The notes beneath the pieces are model-generated. The model ran no database searches, was not told where the DNA came from, and was given only the letters and a program-made list of their open reading frames with translations. From Pseudomonas sp. GD04019 (GTDB lineage Bacteria; Pseudomonadota; Gammaproteobacteria; Pseudomonadales; Pseudomonadaceae), in NCBI RefSeq assembly GCF_029837695.1, contig NZ_JAOEEA010000005.1, positions 62,001 to 126,000 on the forward strand: a stretch of DNA of 64,000 nt. Reading direction: 5' to 3'. The position numbers and the translations under genes are program-made. Within the stretch, counting starts at the first letter, position 1; the number at the start of each line of letters is the position of its first letter. Positions 55,796 to 64,000 of the stretch are shown piece after piece.

Positions 55796-56803
55796 TTGTC
55801 CGCTCCGATCGCTATCGATGCAATGGGTGGGGACTTCGGTCCCCATCGCATTGTTCCAGCCTGCATCGCCAGTCTGGCTGAATTCCCCTCGCTACACTTG
55901 GTCCTTGTCGGCCAAGCCCCCGTCCTCGAAGAACTGCTCGCCCGTCATCCGGGTGTCGATCGCGCGCGCCTGCAGGTCGAGCATGCCAGTGAAGTGATCG
56001 GCATGGACGAGCGTCCGACCCATGCCTTGCGCGGCAAGCCCGATGCCTCCATGCGCGTGATGCTGGAACTGGTGCGCAGCGGCCGGGCCAAGGCCTGTGT
56101 CAGTGCCGGCAACACCGGTGCGCTGATGGCGCTCTCCCTCTATGTGCTCAAGCCCCTGCCGGGCATCGACCGGCCAGCGATGGTCACGGCTGTGCCGACG
56201 GCCAAGGGCGTCTGCCATCTGCTCGACCTGGGTGCCAATGTGGACTGCAGCGCCGAGCAGCTCTATCAGTTCGCCGTGATGGGTGCGGTGGCCGCCGAGG
56301 CCCAGGGCATGGCGCGCCCGCGAGTGGCGCTGCTCAACGTGGGTACCGAGAACATCAAGGGCAACCAGCAGGTCAAGCTGGCGGCCAGTCTGCTGCAACA
56401 GGCGGAAGGGCTGAATTACATCGGCTTCGTCGAGGGTGATGGCCTGTATCGCGGTGAGGCCGACGTGGTGGTGTGCGACGGCTTCGTCGGCAACATCCTG
56501 CTCAAGGCCAGCGAAGGCCTGGTGTCGATGATCTCCGATCGCATCGAGGCGCTATTCAATGAAGGCTTCGTGTCCAAGCTGGCCGGTGCGGTGGCCATGC
56601 CGTTGCTCAAGCGCCTGCGTGGCGAGCTGGCGCCGGCGCGGCACAATGGTGCGAGTTTTCTCGGTCTGCAGGGTATCGTGGTGAAGAGCCATGGTTCGGC
56701 GACGGTCGAGGGCTTCCAGAGCGCCATTCGTCGGGCGGTGATCGAGGTGCGCGAGAACCTGCCGCAGCGCCTGCACGGCCGTCTCGAGGACCTGCTGCTC
56801 TGA
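55796..56803 (+). CDS. plsX: Phosphate acyltransferase PlsX
   Basis: 335-aa enzyme that converts acyl-ACP to acyl-phosphate for phospholipid synthesis. [17 protein letters not shown] is the family start, with [13 protein letters not shown] and [10 protein letters not shown] within. TTG start at 55796, 3 bp after rpmF; no ATG or GTG fits. A 187-bp gap follows before fabD. Confidence 0.96.
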   Translation: MSAPIAIDAMGGDFGPHRIVPACIASLAEFPSLHLVLVGQAPVLEELLARHPGVDRARLQVEHASEVIGMDERPTHALRGKPDASMRVMLELVRSGRAKACVSAGNTGALMALSLYVLKPLPGIDRPAMVTAVPTAKGVCHLLDLGANVDCSAEQLYQFAVMGAVAAEAQGMARPRVALLNVGTENIKGNQQVKLAASLLQQAEGLNYIGFVEGDGLYRGEADVVVCDGFVGNILLKASEGLVSMISDRIEALFNEGFVSKLAGAVAMPLLKRLRGELAPARHNGASFLGLQGIVVKSHGSATVEGFQSAIRRAVIEVRENLPQRLHGRLEDLLL

Positions 56804-56990
56804 CCTGCGGCAGGTTGATGTGTCTTGCCGCTGTGCAGCCCCGTCTTCTGAACTCCTGGTGTTCGCCACTCTCCAAGGCTGGGCGCTGTGGAGCTGGCCT
56901 GTGACCGCTGCCGCGGCCACTCCATCCAATCTGCAATTCTCGGCTCGGCATCGCCGTGTCGTCTCCTCCGACTAGATAAGGGAAAGTTTG

Positions 56991-57929
56991 ATGTCTGCCT
57001 CCCTCGCATTTGTCTTCCCTGGCCAGGGCTCGCAATCGCTCGGCATGCTCGCTGAACTCGGTGCCCAACAGTCACTGGTGCGCGACACCTTTGGCGAGGC
57101 CTCCGAGGCGCTCGGCTATGACCTCTGGGTGCTGACTCAGCAAGGCCCGGAAGAGCGTTTGAACGAAACCGACAAGACTCAGCCGGCCATCCTCACTGCC
57201 TCTATCGCCTTGTGGCGTCTGTGGCAGGCCGAGGGCGGTGCGCGTCCGGCCTTTGTCGCAGGCCACAGCCTGGGTGAATATTCCGCGTTGGTCGCCGCCG
57301 GGGCCATTGGCTTCCGCGATGCGGTCAAGCTGGTCGAGTTGCGTGGCCAGTTGATGCAGCAGGTCGTGCCGGCCGGGCAGGGCGGCATGGCCGCGATCCT
57401 TGGCCTGGAGGATGCCGATGTACTGGCTGCCTGCGCCGAAGCGGCGCAAGGTGAAGTAGTCAGCGCCGTCAATTTCAACGCCCCTGGCCAGGTAGTGATC
57501 GCCGGTGCCGCGGCTGCCGTCGAGCGCGCCATCGAGGCCTGCAAGGCGCGCGGCGCCAAGCGTGCCATGCCGCTGCCGGTCAGCGTGCCGTCGCACTGTG
57601 CGCTGATGCGCCCGGCTGCCGAGAAGTTCGCCGATGCGGTCAACGGCCTGGCCTGGCAGGCGCCGCAGATTCCGCTGGTGCAGAACGTCAGCGCCGCCGT
57701 GCCGGCCGATCTCGACGTGCTCAAGCGCGACCTGCTGGCGCAGCTGTATAGTCCGGTGCGTTGGGTGGAAAGCGTGACCTACCTGGCAGCCCAGGGCGTC
57801 TCCGAGCTGGTCGAATGTGGCCCCGGTAAAGTGCTGGCGGGCCTCAACAAGCGTTGCGTCAAAGGCATCAACACCCACAATCTGGAAACCCCGGACGCCT
57901 TCGCCGCCGTGCGTGCGGCGCTGGTCTGA
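56991..57929 (+). CDS. fabD: Malonyl-CoA:ACP transacylase
   Basis: 312-aa enzyme loading malonate on ACP. FPGQGSQ at the N-terminus and GHSLGEYSALVAAG with the active-site Ser93. ATG 56991 with AAGGGAAAG upstream. The preceding 187-bp gap probably holds a promoter, but I could not place one. Confidence 0.97.
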   Translation: MSASLAFVFPGQGSQSLGMLAELGAQQSLVRDTFGEASEALGYDLWVLTQQGPEERLNETDKTQPAILTASIALWRLWQAEGGARPAFVAGHSLGEYSALVAAGAIGFRDAVKLVELRGQLMQQVVPAGQGGMAAILGLEDADVLAACAEAAQGEVVSAVNFNAPGQVVIAGAAAAVERAIEACKARGAKRAMPLPVSVPSHCALMRPAAEKFADAVNGLAWQAPQIPLVQNVSAAVPADLDVLKRDLLAQLYSPVRWVESVTYLAAQGVSELVECGPGKVLAGLNKRCVKGINTHNLETPDAFAAVRAALV

Positions 57930-57945
57930 GTACAAGGAGAGCATC

Positions 57946-58689
57946 ATGAGTCTGCAAGGCAAGGTTGCGCTGGTTACCGGCGCCAGCCGTGGTATCGGTC
58001 AGGCCATCGCGTTCGAGCTGGGGCGCCAGGGCGCTACCGTGATCGGCACCGCCACCAGCGAGGCGGGTGCTGCCCGTATCGGTGAGGCGCTGAAGGAGCA
58101 GGGCATCCAGGGCGCCGGCATGCTGCTGGACGTATCCAGCGATGAGTCGGTGAATGCCGTACTGGAGCAGATCCAGAAGGATTTCGGCGCCGTGGCCATT
58201 CTGGTCAACAACGCCGGCATCACCCGCGACAATCTGATGCTGCGGATGAAGGACGAGGAGTGGTTCGATGTCATCAATACCAACCTCAACAGCCTGTTCC
58301 GTTTGTCCAAGGCCGTGCTGCGTGGGATGACCAAGGCGCGCTGGGGGCGCATCATCAGCATTGGCTCGGTGGTGGGCGCCATGGGCAACGCCGGGCAGGT
58401 CAATTACGCGGCGGCTAAGGCCGGTCTGGAAGGTTTCAGCCGAGCCCTCGCCCGTGAAGTCGGTTCGCGCTCGATCACCGTCAACTCGGTGGCGCCCGGT
58501 TTCATCGATACCGACATGACCCGCGAACTGCCGGAGGCCCAGCGCGAGGCGCTGCTGACCCAGATTCCGCTGGGCCGTCTGGGCCAGGCCGAGGAGATCG
58601 CCAAGGTGGTCGGTTTCCTCGCCTCCGACGGCGCGGCCTACGTCACCGGTGCTACCGTTCCGGTGAATGGCGGCATGTACATGAGCTGA
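57946..58689 (+). CDS. fabG: 3-oxoacyl-ACP reductase
   Basis: 247-aa short-chain dehydrogenase that reduces beta-ketoacyl-ACP with NADPH. Cofactor loop TGASRGIG, NNAGIT, and catalytic Tyr154/Lys158 in NYAAAKAG. AAGGAGAG ribosome binding site, 16 bp after fabD. Confidence 0.97.
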   Translation: MSLQGKVALVTGASRGIGQAIAFELGRQGATVIGTATSEAGAARIGEALKEQGIQGAGMLLDVSSDESVNAVLEQIQKDFGAVAILVNNAGITRDNLMLRMKDEEWFDVINTNLNSLFRLSKAVLRGMTKARWGRIISIGSVVGAMGNAGQVNYAAAKAGLEGFSRALAREVGSRSITVNSVAPGFIDTDMTRELPEAQREALLTQIPLGRLGQAEEIAKVVGFLASDGAAYVTGATVPVNGGMYMS

Positions 58690-58723
58690 ATGTGACTCGG
58701 ACCTTCGGGAAACTGTCATAAAA

Positions 58724-58767
58724 GCCGTCTAAAGTCCGTTACAAAAGTGCAACCGGCGGAAGACGGC
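58724..58767 (+). promoter_or_regulatory. Inverted repeat between fabG and acpP
   Basis: GCCGTCT (58724-58730) and AGACGGC (58761-58767), with outer AACTG (58711-58715) pairing with CAGTT (58767-58771). A long hairpin without a T-run; may attenuate or stabilise the mRNA between fabG and the strongly expressed acpP. Confidence 0.45.
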
Positions 58768-58793
58768 AGTTCGGGAGGGGCCGGGGATCCGGC

Positions 58794-58821
58794 TTGAAAC
58801 TTAGAAAACCCTTTCTATACA
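58794..58821 (+). promoter_or_regulatory. acpP promoter
   Basis: TTGAAA (58794-58799), 16-bp spacer, TATACA (58816-58821): a near-consensus sigma-70 promoter just upstream of acpP, consistent with the high expression of ACP. Confidence 0.75.
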
Positions 58822-58869
58822 CTGCAGCCCAGCTGCACGGAATTTTTCCACTAGGAGTGAAAACTAGAC

Positions 58870-59103
58870 ATGAGCACCATCGAAGAACGCGTCAAGAAAA
58901 TCGTCGCCGAGCAACTGGGCGTTAAAGAAGATGAAGTGACCAACAGCGCTTCCTTCGTAGAAGACCTGGGTGCCGACTCCCTTGACACCGTTGAGCTGGT
59001 GATGGCTCTGGAAGAGGAATTCGAGACCGAAATCCCGGACGAGCAGGCTGAGAAGATCACCACCGTTCAGGAAGCCATCGATTACGTCACCGCGCACGCC
59101 TAA
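58870..59103 (+). CDS. acpP: Acyl carrier protein
   Basis: 77-aa acidic carrier protein; [10 protein letters not shown] carries the phosphopantetheine serine (Ser37 counting Met). TAGGAGTG ribosome binding site upstream of ATG 58870. Its own promoter and a hairpin behind it allow expression above its neighbours. Confidence 0.98.
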   Translation: MSTIEERVKKIVAEQLGVKEDEVTNSASFVEDLGADSLDTVELVMALEEEFETEIPDEQAEKITTVQEAIDYVTAHA

Positions 59104-59133
59104 GCGCCCGTAATCGCCGGTTTTCGGCCCAGG

Positions 59134-59169
59134 AAAAGCCGCACTGCCCCTCAAAGGCGTGCGGTTTTT
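59134..59169 (+). terminator. Terminator/attenuator after acpP
   Basis: AAAAGCCGCAC (59134-59144) pairs with GTGCGGTTTTT (59159-59169), one G-T wobble, with a T-run. Would limit read-through from acpP into fabF. Confidence 0.75.
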
Positions 59170-59212
59170 CTTTATCGGGCCAGCAAGTTTCAACGAGAAG
59201 GAGGATTGTGCA

Positions 59213-60457
59213 GTGTCGCGTAGACGCGTCGTAGTTACCGGTATGGGCATGCTGTCGCCGCTGGGCACCGATGTTGCCAGCAGTTGGCAGGGTATCCTGG
59301 CCGGTCGCAGTGGTATCGGCCTGATCGAGCATATGGATCTGACCGCCTTCTCCACCCGTTTCGGCGGTTCGGTGAAGGGCTTCAATGTCGAGGAATATCT
59401 GTCGGCCAAAGAAGCGCGCAAGCTCGACCTGTTCATCCAGTACGGCCTGGCAGCCAGCTTCCAGGCGATGCGCGATTCCGGTCTGGAAGTCACCGACGCC
59501 AACCGTGAACGTATCGGCGTGGCCATGGGCTCTGGCATCGGCGGCCTGACCAATATCGAGAACAACTGCAAATCCCTGTTCGAGCAGGGGCCGCGGCGCA
59601 TGTCGCCGTTCTTCGTGCCCGGCTCGATCATCAACATGATTTCCGGTTTCCTGTCGATCCATCTGGGGCTGCAGGGGCCGAACTACGCCATCGCCACCGC
59701 CTGCACCACCGGCACCCATTGCATCGGCATGGCCGCACGCAATATCGCCTACGGCGAGGCCGATGTGATGGTCGCCGGCGGCGCCGAAATGGCCACCTGC
59801 GGCCTGGGCATGGGCGGCTTCGGCGCGGCGCGCGCGCTGTCCACCCGCAACGATGATCCGAGCAAGGCCAGCCGTCCTTGGGACAAGGACCGTGATGGCT
59901 TCGTGCTGTCCGACGGCGCCGGCGCCCTGGTGCTGGAGGAGCTGGAGCACGCCAAGGCGCGTGGCGCAACCATCTATGCCGAGCTGGTCGGTTTCGGCAT
60001 GAGTGGCGACGCCTACCACATGACCTCGCCGCCGGAAGACGGAGCCGGCGCGGCGCGCTGCATGAGCAATGCCCTGCGCGATGCCGGTCTGAACCTCGAT
60101 CAGGTGCAGTACATCAACGCCCACGGCACCTCCACGTCAGCCGGCGACAAGGCCGAGGCCAGCGCGGTGAAATCGGTGTTCGGCGAGCATGCGTACAAGC
60201 TGTCGGTCAGCTCCACCAAGTCCATGACCGGCCACTTGCTGGGTGCCGCGGGCGCGGTGGAGGCGATCTTCAGCGTGCTGGCCCTGCGCGACCAGGTGGC
60301 GCCGCCGACCATCAACCTGGATGAGCCGGACGAGGGCTGTGACCTCGATTTCGTCGCCCACCAGGCCAAGTCGCTGGCGATCGACGCCGTGCTGTCCAAC
60401 TCCTTCGGCTTCGGCGGCACCAACGGTTCGCTGGTGTTCCGTCGCTTCAACGGCTGA
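59213..60457 (+). CDS. fabF: Beta-ketoacyl-ACP synthase II
   Basis: 414-aa elongating condensing enzyme. Catalytic Cys164 in TACTTGTHC, and histidines in [11 protein letters not shown] and [15 protein letters not shown] 59213 ([14 protein letters not shown]) has AGGAGG upstream; the longer frame from 59159 runs through the terminator hairpin. Confidence 0.97.
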   Translation: MSRRRVVVTGMGMLSPLGTDVASSWQGILAGRSGIGLIEHMDLTAFSTRFGGSVKGFNVEEYLSAKEARKLDLFIQYGLAASFQAMRDSGLEVTDANRERIGVAMGSGIGGLTNIENNCKSLFEQGPRRMSPFFVPGSIINMISGFLSIHLGLQGPNYAIATACTTGTHCIGMAARNIAYGEADVMVAGGAEMATCGLGMGGFGAARALSTRNDDPSKASRPWDKDRDGFVLSDGAGALVLEELEHAKARGATIYAELVGFGMSGDAYHMTSPPEDGAGAARCMSNALRDAGLNLDQVQYINAHGTSTSAGDKAEASAVKSVFGEHAYKLSVSSTKSMTGHLLGAAGAVEAIFSVLALRDQVAPPTINLDEPDEGCDLDFVAHQAKSLAIDAVLSNSFGFGGTNGSLVFRRFNG

Positions 60458-61272
60458 TGCTGAGCTGGGTCGATGGCCGCCCGGCCACGGATTTGCCACT
60501 GAGCGACCGTGGCCTGGCCTATGGTGACGGCCTGTTCGAGACCATCGCCGTGCGCGACGGTCGCGCCAGGCTGCTGCCGCGCCATCTGGCGCGCCTGAAC
60601 GAAGGTGCGCAGCGCCTGTCCATCGATCTCGACCTGTCCGCGCTGGAAACCGAGTTGTCGGCCTTCTTTGCCGAGTTGGGCGAGGGCGTGGCCAAGCTAA
60701 TGATTACTCGTGGCGACGGCTTGCGTGGCTACGCCTCGCCACAGCCTTCCAACCCGCGCCGCATTCTGCTGGGCAATCCGCTGCCCAGCTATCCGGCGAG
60801 CAATGCCGAGCAAGGCGTACGCCTGTTTCCCTGCATCACGCGGCTGGCCGAGCAGCCCTTGCTGGCCGGGCTCAAGCATCTCAATCGCCTGGAGCAGGTG
60901 CTGGCCCGTGGCGAATGGCAGGATGCTGCCTTCGCCGAAGGCTTGATGCGCGATGCCTCCGGACGTGTCATCGAGGGCGTGTTCAGCAACCTGTTCCTGG
61001 TCAAGGACGGCGTGCTGCTGACTGCCGAGCTGTCGCGCTGCGGCGTGGCGGGCGTGATGCGCGCCGAAGTGCTGGAGCAGGCCGCGCATCAGGGTATCCC
61101 CTGCGAGGTACGCGATATCGCCTTCGACGAGCTGCTGGCGGCCGACGAGGTATTCGTCTGCAACAGCCTCTACGGCATCTGGCCGGTACGCGAACTGGCC
61201 GCCAGCGTCTGGCCGGCCGGCCCGCTCACCCGTAAACTGCAGGCCCTTATCCGCAGTCTTCTGGATTCCTGA
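60457..61272 (+). CDS. pabC: Aminodeoxychorismate lyase
   Basis: 271-aa PLP enzyme of class IV aminotransferases, forming p-aminobenzoate for folate. DRGLAYGDGLFETIAVRDG near the N-terminus, LKHLNRLEQVLAR containing the PLP lysine, and GVFSNLFLV. ATG overlaps the fabF stop by one base. Confidence 0.95.
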   Translation: MLSWVDGRPATDLPLSDRGLAYGDGLFETIAVRDGRARLLPRHLARLNEGAQRLSIDLDLSALETELSAFFAELGEGVAKLMITRGDGLRGYASPQPSNPRRILLGNPLPSYPASNAEQGVRLFPCITRLAEQPLLAGLKHLNRLEQVLARGEWQDAAFAEGLMRDASGRVIEGVFSNLFLVKDGVLLTAELSRCGVAGVMRAEVLEQAAHQGIPCEVRDIAFDELLAADEVFVCNSLYGIWPVRELAASVWPAGPLTRKLQALIRSLLDS

Positions 61273-61275
61273 TTC

Positions 61276-62313
61276 GTGATTCGCAAGTTGATGCTGTTGC
61301 TGGTCTCCGGCCTGGCGCTGCTCGTGCTGGCATTGGCCCTGGCCGGCTGGCGCCTACACAGCGCGCTGAACCAGCCGCTCAAGCTGGAGAGCGAGCGCCT
61401 GATCGAGGTAGTTCCCGGTGATACTCCTGGCGGCCTGCTCAATCGCCTGGAAGGCGAGGGTGTGCTGGAGGGCGCCTTCTGGTTGCGCCTGTACTGGCGC
61501 TTCAATCTGCCGAACCAAGCGCTGCACAGCGGCGAATACCGCCTCAGCCCGCAGCAGAGCGTGCGCGATCTGCTCGGCCTGTGGCGCCGTGGCGAGGTGG
61601 TGCAGTACAGCCTGACCCTGGTCGAAGGCTGGAGCTTCCGCCAGGTGCGCGCGGCGCTTACCCGCCAGGATGCGCTGCAGCAGAGCCTGGCGGGGCTCGA
61701 CGACAAGGCGCTGATGCAGCAGCTCGGCCTGCCCGGCGTCAGCCCCGAGGGGCGCTTCTTCCCCGATACCTATCGCTATGTGCGCGGCATGAGCGACCTC
61801 GACCTGCTCAAGCAGGCCAGTACCCGTCTCGACCAGGTGCTGGACGAGGAGTGGAGCAAGCGCGCCCAGGGCCTGCCGTATCGCAAGCCGTATGACGCGC
61901 TGGTGATGGCCTCGATGGTGGAGAAGGAGACCGGCGTGGCCGAGGAGCGCGGGCAGATCGCCGGCGTGTTCGTCCGTCGCCTGCGCAGCGGTATGCGCTT
62001 GCAGACCGACCCGACGGTGATCTTCGGTCTGGGCGAGCTGTACAACGGCAACCTGACTCGCGCCCATCTGCTGCAGCCGACGCCCTACAACACCTATGTG
62101 ATCGACGGCATGCCGCCGACGCCCATTGCCCTGGCCGGCCGCGAGGCGATTCACGCCGCGCTCAATCCGGTACCGGGCAAGAGCCTGTACTTCGTCGCCC
62201 GCGGCGACGGCAGCCATGTATTCTCGGAAACCCTGGAGCAGCACAACCGTGCCGTGCGTGAGTACCAGCTCAAGCGCCGCAGCGACTATCGCTCCAGCCC
62301 CGCGCCCAGATAA
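61276..62313 (+). CDS. mltG: Endolytic transglycosylase MltG
   Basis: 345-aa YceG-like inner-membrane transglycosylase that cuts nascent peptidoglycan. N-terminal membrane helix (residues 3-22), LysM-like segment, and catalytic region MASMVEKETGVAEER with the essential Glu, followed by LQTDPTVIFGLG. GTG start at 61276. Confidence 0.95.
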   Translation: MIRKLMLLLVSGLALLVLALALAGWRLHSALNQPLKLESERLIEVVPGDTPGGLLNRLEGEGVLEGAFWLRLYWRFNLPNQALHSGEYRLSPQQSVRDLLGLWRRGEVVQYSLTLVEGWSFRQVRAALTRQDALQQSLAGLDDKALMQQLGLPGVSPEGRFFPDTYRYVRGMSDLDLLKQASTRLDQVLDEEWSKRAQGLPYRKPYDALVMASMVEKETGVAEERGQIAGVFVRRLRSGMRLQTDPTVIFGLGELYNGNLTRAHLLQPTPYNTYVIDGMPPTPIALAGREAIHAALNPVPGKSLYFVARGDGSHVFSETLEQHNRAVREYQLKRRSDYRSSPAPR

Positions 62314-63934
<1,621 letters not shown>

Positions 63935-63970
63935 AATCGAAAAATTGGATTAAGTCGCCAGGAATAGTGC

Positions 63971-64000
63971 ATGAGCTTGCCACCGAACCTAGGACCGCGT
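63971..64000 (+). CDS. pilZ: PilZ type IV pilus assembly protein (partial, 5' end only)
   Basis: The last 30 bases encode MSLPPNLGPR, matching the start of Pseudomonas PilZ, and pilZ follows holB in Pseudomonas. The gene runs off the window. Confidence 0.85.
   Translation, partial: MSLPPNLGPR

Overview
The window is a gene-dense, high-GC stretch of core chromosome from a Pseudomonas-type gammaproteobacterium. From memory, its gene order follows the P. aeruginosa PAO1 interval from about PA3020 down to PA2960 (slt, ABC-F, fadBA, topA, lexA, psrA, nagZ, mfd, nqr, sthA, lol, comEC, lpxK, rne, rluC, plsX-fab, tmk, holB, pilZ). It is not identical: a YkuD-domain gene lies between psrA and nagZ, and I see no amino-acid permease between the GAPDH gene and nqrA. 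Species cannot be fixed from this alone. No phage, IS transposase, integrase, CRISPR, tRNA or rRNA was seen.

Layout. 1-8.5 kb: a chemoreceptor lacking a periplasmic domain, a MOSC protein, soluble lytic transglycosylase, a Uup-type ABC-F ATPase, two small unknowns and a universal stress protein. 8.5-15.8 kb: fadBA beta-oxidation operon, a DUF1653-like protein, topA and an unknown. 15.8-20.7 kb: a 140-bp palindromic element, the SOS pair lexA-sulA divergent from the fatty-acid regulator psrA, then a cytosolic-looking L,D-transpeptidase-fold protein, nagZ and a methylthioinosine phosphorylase. 20.8-26.4 kb: csiV-like gene and mfd, divergent from a long-form GAPDH.

26.6-35.3 kb: nqrABCDEF with its maturation genes apbE and nqrM, then soluble transhydrogenase sthA, a respiratory and redox block. 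35.6-37.2 kb: an overlapping minus-strand operon of a PilZ-like protein, a small exported protein and a glycerophosphodiesterase. 37.3-48 kb: lolCDE, a DUF2062 protein, and a long run comEC-exbB-exbD-lpxK-ycaR-kdsB-ptpA-murB serving the envelope.

48-54.9 kb: rne with a long structured leader, divergent from rluC, a HAD phosphatase, an S49 protease and maf. 55-64 kb: yceD-rpmF-plsX-fabD-fabG-acpP-fabF-pabC-mltG-tmk-holB and the first codons of pilZ, the fatty-acid-synthesis cluster.

Most genes are ordinary core genes and I did not find a convincing undescribed multi-gene system. The best leads are non-coding or architectural: an imperfect palindromic element that appears to supply the N-terminus of ApbE; a 140-bp MITE-like palindrome behind topA; two overlapping PsrA operators on the psrA -10; twin LexA boxes; a roughly 530-nt structured rne leader; perfect palindromes upstream of fadB; a signal-less YkuD protein beside nagZ; and a chemoreceptor whose only candidate sensor domain follows its signalling domain.
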